Of a stretch of 51,390 bases of DNA, positions 1-8,181 are shown piece after piece. This stretch comes from Psychrobacter sp. PG1 (GTDB lineage: Bacteria > Pseudomonadota > Gammaproteobacteria > Pseudomonadales > Moraxellaceae). The position numbers were made by a program, and so were the translations under genes. The notes under the pieces were generated by a model, which saw only the letters and a program-made list of their open reading frames with translations, did no database searches and had not been told where the DNA came from. Each line of letters opens with the position of its first letter. The stretch's first letter is position 1. The stretch is taken from assembly GCF_014897815.1 (NCBI RefSeq), contig NZ_JABUZG010000015.1, positions 1-51,390 on the forward strand. The letters run 5' to 3'.

Positions 1-83
1 TTCTTTTAAAACGTTGCACTTCTTATTTGAATCTAGGAGATAATAAAGCACACCATCTTACAATAAAGTAAAAGGATAATGGC

Positions 84-698
84 ATGAGCCAAGAGAAGGG
101 TAACAACAGTTTTGACAACCATGATACAAATGAGCGTGCTGGCGATGATGCCAGTTTGGCAGCACTTGATATCAGTGCCACCAGTAGTATTGATGATGAC
201 ATACTAGACACTTTTTATGATCGTAAGCACTTACAGTCTGTGATGATGGCAGCGTTGGATTATATCGATGAGCGCATTAAAGAAGGTCTAACGCTACCCT
301 ATTTTGTAGATATCGACCCTGAGCTATGGCAAGAAAAATCTAAAGTATTAGACATATACATTACCGATGAAATCGAGGGTCAGGCATTAAATTTGGAAGC
401 ACGCGGTAAGGATTATGCGACCAACATTTTATCTTATCCAAGTGATCTGCCAGCCGCAATTATTGAGCTGATGCCAACGCTACCTCTCGGTGAGCTGGTC
501 ATCTGTCATGGCGTCATAGTACGTGAGGCTGCAGAGCAAGAAAAGACAACCGCACAGCACATTAGCCATTTACTGATACATGGTGTGCTGCACTTATTGG
601 GTTTTGATCATGAGCTTGGACAAGCCGAGCAAGATGAGATGGAACGGTTTGAAATTGAGGTTTTAGCCGGTCTCAGCCTTCCAAACCCTTATACTTAA
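84..698 (+). CDS. ybeY: Endoribonuclease YbeY (rRNA maturation factor)
   Basis: Zinc-dependent single-strand RNase acting in 16S rRNA 3'-end maturation and ribosome quality control in the cytoplasm. The diagnostic motif HGVLHLLGFDH places the three zinc-binding histidines at residues 166, 170 and 176, followed by the usual downstream acidic and Met residues. At 204 residues it is longer than the roughly 155 of typical YbeY, because of an acidic, low-complexity N-terminal stretch of about 45 residues. The ATG start is supported by an AAGGAT-like ribosome site about 7 bases upstream. In relatives ybeY usually follows phoH, which would lie just outside the window. Identification is firm; the N-terminal extension could be unstructured. 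Confidence 0.95.
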   Translation: MSQEKGNNSFDNHDTNERAGDDASLAALDISATSSIDDDILDTFYDRKHLQSVMMAALDYIDERIKEGLTLPYFVDIDPELWQEKSKVLDIYITDEIEGQALNLEARGKDYATNILSYPSDLPAAIIELMPTLPLGELVICHGVIVREAAEQEKTTAQHISHLLIHGVLHLLGFDHELGQAEQDEMERFEIEVLAGLSLPNPYT

Positions 699-715
699 TT
701 CATATTTTTTAGCGA

Positions 716-1591
716 CTAGTCTTTGGTCATCGGTAGCTTTTGTGCTTGACTCATCTGATTAATCATCTGATCCAGTCCTTTAACATGGACATTACGCTGC
801 GGGAATGGAATGTCGATTTTTTCATCATCTAAGGCGTATTTGAATTGCTCCAGCAAATCACACTGCATTGTCCACCAGTCAGCATTGGTTGTCCAAATAT
901 TTAGCGTCAAGTCTACCGAGTTATCACCCAAATTGGTGACGCGTACGATAGGTTCAGGGTCAGTAAAGGCCAACGGATTATTTTTTGCCAAATTCAGCAT
1001 CACATTTTTGGCAGTTTTGATATCGGCATCATAGCCAATACCAACCGTGATATCGACACGGCGGTTGGGTAGCGCCGTATAGTTCGTCACGGCTGAAGTC
1101 GTAATATCACTATTTGGGATGATAATATCGTGATTGTTTATCGTCGTTAGGTGGGTATTGACCAAAGTGATTTCTGTTACGGTCCCTGTGTAGCTGCTGA
1201 TTTGCACATAATCGCCGCGCACAAAGGGGCGAAACGTCACAATCATGATGCCAGCAGCAAAGTTAGACAACTGATCTTTTAGTGACAGACCAATGGCTAC
1301 TGCAGCACCGCCCAATATAGCGACGACTGAGGTGGTCTGTACGCCAACCTTACTCAAGGCAGCCAACGCAACCACGACCAGTAGCACCCCATAAATTAGG
1401 CGACCTAAAAAGTTCGCAACGGTGTCATCTAAGCGACTACGCAACATCATTTTGTGAGCAACGGTAACTGCCTTTTTGGCAAGCCAGCGACCTACGACGA
1501 ATATTAATATCGCTAGCGCAACTTTAATGACCAAGCTTAATGCGTTACTGGTTAAGTTGGCAACATCTATTGTAAAACCTAAAAATTCCAT
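716..1591 (-). CDS. MscS-family small-conductance mechanosensitive channel
   Basis: Inner-membrane channel that opens under membrane tension to release solutes after hypo-osmotic shock. The 291-residue length matches the E. coli MscS class (286). Three hydrophobic segments lie near residues 13-35, 60-83 and 88-115. The third has the Gly/Ala-rich pore-helix pattern (ILGGAAVAIGLSLKDQ) followed by the conserved GIMI..RPF..GD segment that starts the cytoplasmic beta domain. An AAAGAG ribosome site precedes the ATG. It lies 108 bases downstream of the TonB-type gene on the same strand and converges with ybeY. The family is certain; the exact paralogue is not. Confidence 0.93.
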   Translation of the reverse strand: MEFLGFTIDVANLTSNALSLVIKVALAILIFVVGRWLAKKAVTVAHKMMLRSRLDDTVANFLGRLIYGVLLVVVALAALSKVGVQTTSVVAILGGAAVAIGLSLKDQLSNFAAGIMIVTFRPFVRGDYVQISSYTGTVTEITLVNTHLTTINNHDIIIPNSDITTSAVTNYTALPNRRVDITVGIGYDADIKTAKNVMLNLAKNNPLAFTDPEPIVRVTNLGDNSVDLTLNIWTTNADWWTMQCDLLEQFKYALDDEKIDIPFPQRNVHVKGLDQMINQMSQAQKLPMTKD

Positions 1592-1699
1592 ACTGACTCT
1601 TTATTTTATAGCGGTGTGTGGTATTCGTTTGTTATAAATATTGGTATCTTATCTGTTTGCAGCGTAGCTAACGCTCATCATCTATATATTGAATTCGCC

Positions 1700-2587
1700 C
1701 TAATAAGTAACATCCACTTTATCGCTGTAACGATAGGTACGTATCAAACGCAGCTCAACAATATCTTCCATGTCTTTGGTGAATTTACCAAAGGGCGCTG
1801 CTTGGCGTACTGATTGCTTTGCTGCTTCATCTAGTAATGTGGAGTTGGAGCTTTCAAGCAGACGTATGGCTTTAATATTACCATCACTACTGATGATGAC
1901 CATAAGGCGCACTTCGCCCGTGATACCTTGAGCCCGTGCCTGCATGGGATAATGCAAATTCCCAATGCGTTCGACATGCTCACGGAAAGTATTAATATAA
2001 TCAGCCGCGGCACCACGCGTCGTCGAGTTGCTATCGACCGTCACGACTTTTGATTTGGTTGCATAGACTTGCTGACGTTGAGACAGCTGTGTCTCTAAAG
2101 TAGCAATTTGTTTGCGCAGACGCTCTTCTTGCGCCATCATATCATCTTGTGCTTGCTTGCTATCATTATCAGACTCCACGCTCGCTTGACGCCAGCTTAA
2201 GGTGGTACGCAGATAGCTTTCTTGGTAATGCTGCTGGCGGACTTGACGCTGCAGGCTAATCACATCTTGCGTCTCACTTATTTGCTCAGCAGACAATGGG
2301 CTGATTTGGTCGTTCTCTTGTCTTAATTGCTCCTCCACTGTGCCGCCACCTTCTTGGGAAGCATTAGCAATAAAGTGAGCGTCTTCATTTGGCTGCATAT
2401 TGTCAGTTAGCGCTTTTGCCACATCTTGCATCATTGCTGCAGGATCTTTGCCCATCGAAAAGCCAATACCAAAAATAATAATGGCGTGTACGGCCACAGC
2501 GATAACGATGGCCACCGGTAAACTAACATCCCGCTTAGGTGCTTGCGCGGAAAAATGATAGCTTTGTGAATCTTTGATATAGGCCAC
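1700..2587 (-). CDS. tonB: TonB-family energy transducer
   Basis: Predicted periplasm-spanning protein coupling the proton-motive force (ExbB/ExbD) to outer-membrane transporters. It has a short basic cytoplasmic N-terminus, one membrane anchor near residues 21-44, a Gln/Glu-rich probably coiled-coil stretch (about 85-180) in place of the usual Pro-rich spacer, and a C-terminal TonB domain from about 195. That domain carries YPMQARAQGITGEVRLMV and a 'SSNSTLLDEAA' helix typical of the family. The start codon is GTG with a weak ribosome site, so the N-terminus is slightly uncertain. No exbB/exbD lie nearby. TolA is an alternative, but the YP..A...G..G.V signature favours TonB. Confidence 0.85.
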   Translation of the reverse strand: MAYIKDSQSYHFSAQAPKRDVSLPVAIVIAVAVHAIIIFGIGFSMGKDPAAMMQDVAKALTDNMQPNEDAHFIANASQEGGGTVEEQLRQENDQISPLSAEQISETQDVISLQRQVRQQHYQESYLRTTLSWRQASVESDNDSKQAQDDMMAQEERLRKQIATLETQLSQRQQVYATKSKVVTVDSNSTTRGAAADYINTFREHVERIGNLHYPMQARAQGITGEVRLMVIISSDGNIKAIRLLESSNSTLLDEAAKQSVRQAAPFGKFTKDMEDIVELRLIRTYRYSDKVDVTY

Positions 2588-2769
2588 AATGGGTCTCAGC
2601 TTATGAATATGAGCTTATAAATACAAGACAGCAAGTAATAAGCGTTATGATAATGGGCAGGATTTATGCTGGCGCTATCATAACATGACATAGAATTCTG
2701 TCGCTAGCACAACCGTTGCCGACTCATTTTAATCCACTCACACATTATTTATCTCCTTTGGTCAATTTA

Positions 2770-2799
2770 TTGACAAGCGGAACCAGCAAAAATGATATA
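2770..2799 (+). promoter_or_regulatory. Candidate sigma-70 promoter
   Basis: A consensus TTGACA at 2770-2775 is followed by GATATA at 2794-2799 with an 18-base spacer. It would transcribe toward the gene at 3142, leaving a leader of over 300 bases that includes the 36-bp repeat. The -35 match is perfect and the -10 match is only fair. Confidence 0.35.
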
Positions 2800-2939
2800 A
2801 CACTAATGCCGGTATGTCATCGCTAGACCGTATTTTGAACATATAAGCATTGCCAATTAAATGATTTGCGACAAAACCCATGTGTCCATTTTGAAGCCAT
2901 CATATTTGTTATATACTGTTTTATAATTTTTGTGTCATT

Positions 2940-3011
2940 AGGGCAGGTTAAACAGGCGTAAATAGACAGAGCTGAAGGGCAGGTTAAACAGGCGTAAATA
3001 GACAGAGCTGA
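2940..3011. repeat. 36-bp direct tandem repeat, two perfect copies
   Basis: Copy one is 2940-2975 and copy two is 2976-3011, identical over all 36 bases, beginning AGGGCAGGTTAAACAGGCG and ending AGAGCTGA. Perfect identity suggests a recent duplication. It lies in the long leader of the unknown gene at 3142. Confidence 0.95.
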
Positions 3012-3141
3012 TTTAGCAAAAACGCATGTAATGACCACTCGCCAGCTTTCATTAGAGAACAGTCTGTCTGTCATTTTTTAATCAGTCGCTCTTTATGCCA
3101 TTGAGTCAGCTACCTCCCCTATAATTATAAGGATAATAAGT

Positions 3142-3921
3142 TTGAGTGATTTTGATAACAGGGATAATTCAGACAATTTTGATGAATTTTTTGAAAATAT
3201 GGGCTATCGTTTCGACGAATCATTTAGCGATGGTTGGGAGCGCCTTACCCAATCAATCAAACAGATATATCATAGAACAACTGATAAATTCGAAGATGAG
3301 TTGTCGCTGCCAGTAGCACAGATCTATGTCAATGATGCGCTGCAGAAGTTCGTCACTGATAATGTAAAAGCCATCTTAGAGTTACGTGTTGAGATGCATG
3401 ATGACTGGTTTCGCTTATACTGTACGGTCGACGCTGGTGGCATTTATGCAGAGGTGGCGAGTAATTTTAGTTTGATTCATGTACAGCTCGATCGTAACGT
3501 CCAGCGATTTGTCTTTGGTCAACAGACTTATACTGATGTGCTAAATCTACGTTGTGAGTCGTTTATTAAGCGCCAAGGTATCAAACTGTTTATTTGGTTT
3601 TATCACACTATTCTGAAAAAAGACCCTTTAGGCTTTATTCTCTCTTATATCAATATCGCCCGTGCAAAAGACGAGGTTATCTACCTTGATATCAATCGCT
3701 GGTTAAAAAAGAACAAAAAAATCATGAGCACTTTGCATAAAGTTCAAGTCAACTATGGCGAGCTTGAAGAAGAGCAAATGATTTTAAAAACTCAAATCAA
3801 TTATCGTGATTTATTGGCTGCCAGCAGTAGCGAAGATATTATCGGCGATGATGATGAGCCTGAGCTGATGCAAGGCCCTATTAACCCAATAGATGATGCG
3901 ACCGAGCCGAGTCAGGTATAA
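3142..3921 (+). CDS. Hypothetical acidic protein
   Basis: I do not recognise this 259-residue protein. The start is TTG at 3142, chosen because an AAGGATAATAAG ribosome site sits directly upstream and no in-frame ATG precedes it. The N-terminal 30 residues are rich in Asp/Asn/Phe. The middle has alternating hydrophobic beta-like strands, with an aromatic amphipathic stretch near 155-180 (IKLFIWFYHTILKK). The C-terminus is a disordered acidic tail (DDDEPEL). No signal peptide or clear transmembrane helix is evident. It ends just before a bidirectional terminator shared with fpr. Codon use resembles its neighbours, so it is probably a real, genus-level gene. Confidence 0.75.
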   Translation: MSDFDNRDNSDNFDEFFENMGYRFDESFSDGWERLTQSIKQIYHRTTDKFEDELSLPVAQIYVNDALQKFVTDNVKAILELRVEMHDDWFRLYCTVDAGGIYAEVASNFSLIHVQLDRNVQRFVFGQQTYTDVLNLRCESFIKRQGIKLFIWFYHTILKKDPLGFILSYINIARAKDEVIYLDINRWLKKNKKIMSTLHKVQVNYGELEEEQMILKTQINYRDLLAASSSEDIIGDDDEPELMQGPINPIDDATEPSQV

Positions 3922-3956
3922 ACCCCTCAGTATACAAATGACGTTTTTTACTTAGC

Positions 3957-4011
3957 AAAAAAGCGCTGACACTTAGAGACTATTATTGTCTTTTAGCGTC
4001 AGCGCTTTTTT
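3957..4011. terminator. Bidirectional rho-independent terminator
   Basis: AAAAAAGCGCTGAC at 3957-3970 pairs with GTCAGCGCTTTTTT at 3998-4011, a 14-bp stem with A/T runs on both flanks. It lies between the convergent gene ending at 3921 and fpr ending at 4063, so it can serve both. Confidence 0.9.
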
Positions 4012-4062
4012 ATCAAGAAAATTTTCAATGGCTTCTAAAGCGTGCCGTCATCAATCATGCAA

Positions 4063-4905
4063 CTACCAGTAATTTTCTACCGCAATATTGCCCTCGCCGC
4101 GACGATTCATCACCAAACCTAAAGTCTTGAGCGCTTCTTTGGTATCTTCCACCATGTCTGGATTGCCACATAACATGACGTGCGTGCTATCAACATCCAA
4201 GGCGATGCCCGCTCGCGCTTGCAGCGTACCATCTAGCAGCAGCTTGGGCAGACGCTCTGTCAGGGCGCCTTCGACAGGTTCACGGGTAACGATAGGAATA
4301 AAGATTAGTTTTGCAGGATTTTCAACCAAAGAACCAAAGTCTTCTTGCAAACTTTCAATCTTGTCGATATAGGCAAGCTCTTCTATCGAGCGCGCACTAT
4401 AAGCCAAGATGATGTGCTCGTAATCTTCCCACGTCTGCAAATCTTGTAACATTGATAAAAATGGTGCCAAGCCCGTTCCAGTCGCGAGCAGCCATAAATC
4501 TTTTGGTAAAGGCTTTTGATAACGTGCTAACGTCAAAAAACCAAACGGCATGGTATTAAGCAGCAGCTCATCGCCCACTTCTAAATGCTGCAACTGCGAC
4601 GTAAATGCGCCATCAGGAATTACGATAGAGAAGAACTCTAGCACCTCATCAAAAGGTGAAGAAACGATGGAATAAGCCCGAAAGATGTCTTCGTTTAGTT
4701 TTTCATTCTGTTCTTCATTAGCAATGGCATTACCTGCTGCACGCTGCTGTTTATAATATTTTAATTGACTGGGATTGACGCCCAAACGCACAAATTGACC
4801 CGCAGTAAACTTAAAGCTATCAGGACGGCTGACAGTGAAGCTAAATAGATTTGGCGTCCACGTGGTCTTACTAAGCACGGTTACTGCCTGAATATTATCA
4901 CTCAT
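4063..4905 (-). CDS. fpr: Ferredoxin/flavodoxin-NADP(+) reductase
   Basis: FAD enzyme that exchanges electrons between NADPH and ferredoxin or flavodoxin in the cytoplasm. The FAD-binding motif RAYS is at residues 76-79. The NADP-binding motif ATGTGLAPFL is at 141-150. The C-terminus ends VENYW, like the aromatic tail of bacterial Fpr (E. coli ends in HYW). At 280 residues it exceeds E. coli Fpr (248), partly through a charged Gln/Glu/Asn-rich insert at about 48-72 just before the FAD motif. It is monocistronic, flanked by terminators on both sides. Confidence 0.93.
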   Translation of the reverse strand: MSDNIQAVTVLSKTTWTPNLFSFTVSRPDSFKFTAGQFVRLGVNPSQLKYYKQQRAAGNAIANEEQNEKLNEDIFRAYSIVSSPFDEVLEFFSIVIPDGAFTSQLQHLEVGDELLLNTMPFGFLTLARYQKPLPKDLWLLATGTGLAPFLSMLQDLQTWEDYEHIILAYSARSIEELAYIDKIESLQEDFGSLVENPAKLIFIPIVTREPVEGALTERLPKLLLDGTLQARAGIALDVDSTHVMLCGNPDMVEDTKEALKTLGLVMNRRGEGNIAVENYW

Positions 4906-4970
4906 AAGAATTATCGACTCACTTTTTAGTAATCATTATTTTTATCAAAACTTTGAACGACACACAATAA

Positions 4971-5007
4971 AAGATGCGCCAAGCTTATCATAAAGCTGGC
5001 GCATCTT
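4971..5007 (-). terminator. Terminator of the nuo operon
   Basis: AAGATGCGCC at 4971-4980 pairs with GGCGCATCTT at 4998-5007, with further pairing of AGCTT and AAGCT inside. Read on the minus strand the stem is followed by TTTATTG. It is 66 bases past the nuoN stop and upstream of fpr. Confidence 0.85.
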
Positions 5008-5072
5008 GGGTTTCTGACCGTAATAACAGATAAGCAGCGGTATCAGTATACCCCTACTTACCCTTTTGCTAT

Positions 5073-6551
5073 TTACCAAATACGTGCCAGACTTGCCCAT
5101 TCAATCATGCTGTTTGGCAAAATACCAAAGAAGATAATCATCGCAGTTACCGCAATAACCATAATCCCGCCAGTACGCATCGCCCATTGGCTAGAAACGT
5201 CAAACTCAATGAACTGTTTAGGACGTTTAAAGAGGGTGAGCATCACACGTAAATAATAGAATAAGCCGATCGCACTACCCAAGATAATCATCGCTGCCAA
5301 GAACCAGTTGGTTCCTTGTACCGCTGCCAATATCGCAAATAGCTTGGTAATAAAGCCAGCCGTCAACGGAATGCCTGCCAATGACAACATCATAATAGTC
5401 ATAACTGCAGTCAATACGGGACGACGCCAAAACAGACCTTGATAGTGAGTCAACTCATCAGCCTCACCAGATAAACGATAAGGGCTCGACATCAAGGTTA
5501 CAACGCCAAAGGCACCGATAGAGGTTAATGCATAAACCGCCATATACATACTAGAGATACTATCCGCTGCCGCGCCGATACTGACGATGACAATCAACAC
5601 ATAACCCATATGGGCAATGGATGAATAACCCAATAGGCGTTTGAGGCTGGTTTGACGTACTGCTAATAAGTTACCGACTAAGATAGATAAAGTTGCCATG
5701 ACCATTAACAGCATTTGCACCGATGGTAAGGCCAATAAAGACGTATCGATTAAGAAACGAACCGCCAAGCCCATCATAGCTACTTTTGATACCGATGCTA
5801 AAAAGGTAGCGATTGGTGCTGGAGCGCCTTCGTAAACATCTGGTGTCCACATATGAAACGGCGCAGCAGAGAGTTTGAAGGCGATACCAAACATCATCAT
5901 CGCCGCACCAAGTATCAGTAGTGGCGACTCAAAAACATCACCTAATACCATACTGATTGGCTTAAAGGCGAGCGAGCCTACTTCGGCGTAGATAAATGCC
6001 ATACCCATGAGCAATGTCGCCGATGCCGTCGCTGACAGCACCAAGTATTTCAGACCCGATTCGAGCGAGCGGTTGCGCATATAGGTATATGACAGCATGC
6101 CGTATAGCGGTATAGACAGCATCTCTAAGCTCATAAAGAATGACGCTAAATGCTGAGCACTGACCATCAGTAAAGCACCAATCGTCGATAGCAACATGAG
6201 CAAATATAGCTCTTCTTTATTATCCTTGAGGTTGGCTAAATACGCATAAGAGAGCGTACAGCAAGCCAATGCACAGATAAAAATAATCACCATATTAAAC
6301 TGAGCAAAGTTATCAATAACGAATAACTGCTCAGCATTTGGCACGAGAGTACCGCTATTCACCATACCTGTCATTTGCCCAATGAGGGTAAACAGACCAA
6401 TATTTAAGCCGACGACCGTTATCGTACCAGTCACCATATGTGAGCGTTTAATTGCGATGGCAATCATGACCACCAATACCGTAATAACAACGGCAATGAT
6501 TGGCGCATAAGGCAACAATCCCATCAAATCATTCATCGTAATATCATTCAT
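5073..6551 (-). CDS. nuoN: NADH-quinone oxidoreductase subunit N
   Basis: Membrane antiporter-like subunit of respiratory complex I, contributing to proton pumping. The 492-residue protein is almost wholly hydrophobic, with roughly 14 predicted helices. It contains the conserved discontinuous-helix region (FKLSAAPFHMWTPDVYEGAP) and the Lys/Ser-rich KRLLGYSSIAHMGY motif shared with NuoL and NuoM. It is the last gene of the operon, starting 3 bases after the nuoM stop with a GGAGG ribosome site inside the nuoM end. A second in-frame ATG lies 5 codons in. A hairpin terminator follows. Confidence 0.97.
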   Translation of the reverse strand: MNDITMNDLMGLLPYAPIIAVVITVLVVMIAIAIKRSHMVTGTITVVGLNIGLFTLIGQMTGMVNSGTLVPNAEQLFVIDNFAQFNMVIIFICALACCTLSYAYLANLKDNKEELYLLMLLSTIGALLMVSAQHLASFFMSLEMLSIPLYGMLSYTYMRNRSLESGLKYLVLSATASATLLMGMAFIYAEVGSLAFKPISMVLGDVFESPLLILGAAMMMFGIAFKLSAAPFHMWTPDVYEGAPAPIATFLASVSKVAMMGLAVRFLIDTSLLALPSVQMLLMVMATLSILVGNLLAVRQTSLKRLLGYSSIAHMGYVLIVIVSIGAAADSISSMYMAVYALTSIGAFGVVTLMSSPYRLSGEADELTHYQGLFWRRPVLTAVMTIMMLSLAGIPLTAGFITKLFAILAAVQGTNWFLAAMIILGSAIGLFYYLRVMLTLFKRPKQFIEFDVSSQWAMRTGGIMVIAVTAMIIFFGILPNSMIEWASLARIW

Positions 6552-6554
6552 GAC

Positions 6555-8180
6555 TTAACGTGCCTCCATTGCATCAAGCAGTTGCGACGCATCTACTTGT
6601 GTGACTTGACTGTATATATATGCATTATTGATCCACTGCATCGCATGACTTGAAGTATCAAGGAACGGCTGTGGATATAGACCAAGCCATACTAAGCCTG
6701 CAGCGAGCATCAATAACAATGACAGCTCACGCTTGCCCAAGTCTTTTAATGGACGCGTAGGCAAACCATGTGCTTTGGTTTCTTGCATGGCGACTGCTTC
6801 GATATTGTTTTTGCCAAATAGTGCACGGTGAATCAAAATAAGCGAGTATAGCCCTGCTAGTACCAGACTGAATGTTGCAAAGACCACAAACACTGGATAC
6901 TGAGCAAAGGCACCAAATAAAATCATGAACTCGCCGATGAAGTTACCTGTCCCCGGAATACCGAGCAATGCCGCACAGAAGAACATCAGTATCGGTGCGT
7001 AGTAACGGAACTGACCCCACATACCACCCATCAAGGTTAAATCACGCGTATGTAGACGCTCATATAACTGCCCTGCCATGATGAATAGCGCTGCTGAGCT
7101 TAAACCATGCGCTAACATCTGAATCATCAGACCTTGCAAGCTGAGTAAGGTTCCAGCATAAATTGCTAATACCACAAAGCCCATGTGCGAAATACTGGTA
7201 TAAGCGAGCAAACGCTTCATATCGGTCTGCATAAAGGCTAGCCATGCACCGTAGAAGATACCAATGGTACCCAAGGTCATCGCAATCGGCGCAAAATCTT
7301 GTGATGCTGCTGGAAATAATGGCAAGACAAAACGAATCAAGCCATAAGCGGCGGTTTTAATCAAAACCCCTGCCAAATCCACCGAACCTGCCGTTGGTGC
7401 TTGCGCATGCGCATCTGGCAACCAGCCGTGGAACGGAATAATGGGCAACTTAACGGCAAAGCCAATAAAGAAGCACAACATGATCGGATATTCCCAGCCG
7501 CCAAGTGACGTACCGAGTAAATCATTATAGTTAAAGCTCACCACCCCTTTTTGAGCGTAGCTGATAATGACCAATATCAAAATACCGACCAGCATAATAA
7601 GCCCAGACGCTTGAGTATAAATAAAGAACTTAGTCGCTGCGTATTCCTTGGTTTTGCCAACCACATCATGACCCCAAATAGCGATCAAGAAGTAGATAGG
7701 AACCAGCATCATCTCCCAAAAGAAGAAGAACAAGAACAGATCAATGGCTAAGAACACACCAATGACGCCGCCCAAGCTCCACAAAAGGTTGAGATGGAAA
7801 AAGCCGACTCGACGCTGAATCTCATTCCACGAACAAGCCACTGCAGCAATACCAAGCAACCCTGTTAACGCCACCATCATCAGTGACAAGCCATCCATCG
7901 CTAAATGGAAGCTAATGCCAAAGCTCGGTATCCATGGCACACTAAATTCAGCGACCCAAGGCACAGCAGCGTCTGGCGCAATGACTTGTTTACTCATGCC
8001 ACTAAAGTCACCGTATTGCCACAGCACTAGCGACAATACAAAGGTCAACGTCATACCGATTAGAGCAATCCATCGCGGCAGACGTTTATTAAAGCGCTCG
8101 ACCAACCAACATAACAACCCAGCAATAAAGGGAATTGCAATTAATACTGGTAGCATCCACGTTTGTTGTAACTCAATCAT
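6555..8180 (-). CDS. nuoM: NADH-quinone oxidoreductase subunit M
   Basis: Proton-translocating antiporter-like subunit of complex I in the inner membrane. At 541 residues it is slightly longer than E. coli NuoM (509). Diagnostic segments include FFFFWEMMLVPIYFLI with the essential glutamate, VKLPIIPFHGWLPDAHAQAP, and KRLLAYTSISHMGFV with the conserved lysine. It starts 1 base after nuoL ends and is followed 3 bases later by nuoN, implying translational coupling. Confidence 0.97.
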   Translation of the reverse strand: MIELQQTWMLPVLIAIPFIAGLLCWLVERFNKRLPRWIALIGMTLTFVLSLVLWQYGDFSGMSKQVIAPDAAVPWVAEFSVPWIPSFGISFHLAMDGLSLMMVALTGLLGIAAVACSWNEIQRRVGFFHLNLLWSLGGVIGVFLAIDLFLFFFFWEMMLVPIYFLIAIWGHDVVGKTKEYAATKFFIYTQASGLIMLVGILILVIISYAQKGVVSFNYNDLLGTSLGGWEYPIMLCFFIGFAVKLPIIPFHGWLPDAHAQAPTAGSVDLAGVLIKTAAYGLIRFVLPLFPAASQDFAPIAMTLGTIGIFYGAWLAFMQTDMKRLLAYTSISHMGFVVLAIYAGTLLSLQGLMIQMLAHGLSSAALFIMAGQLYERLHTRDLTLMGGMWGQFRYYAPILMFFCAALLGIPGTGNFIGEFMILFGAFAQYPVFVVFATFSLVLAGLYSLILIHRALFGKNNIEAVAMQETKAHGLPTRPLKDLGKRELSLLLMLAAGLVWLGLYPQPFLDTSSHAMQWINNAYIYSQVTQVDASQLLDAMEAR

Positions 8181-8181
8181 C

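Larger units (their letters stand above)
2588..3141. other. Intergenic region between divergent tonB and the 3142 gene
   Basis: About 550 bases without a convincing gene. It holds a perfect two-copy 36-bp tandem repeat (2940-3011) and a TTGACA hexamer at 2770-2775 followed 18 bases later by GATATA at 2794-2799, which could be a sigma-70 promoter reading rightward. An 83-codon minus-strand ORF (2823-3074) contains the repeat but lacks family resemblance and is not called as a gene. Confidence 0.6.

Noticed and set aside
2..43. Short open stretch ending in TAA at 41-43 that might be the 3' end of an upstream gene such as phoH
   Set aside because: Only 13 codons are visible, another frame is also open to position 83, and nothing in the sequence decides between them.
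2823..3074. 83-codon minus-strand ORF containing the 36-bp repeat
   Set aside because: Repetitive Cys-rich translation, no ribosome site, no family resemblance; best explained as chance reading through the duplication.
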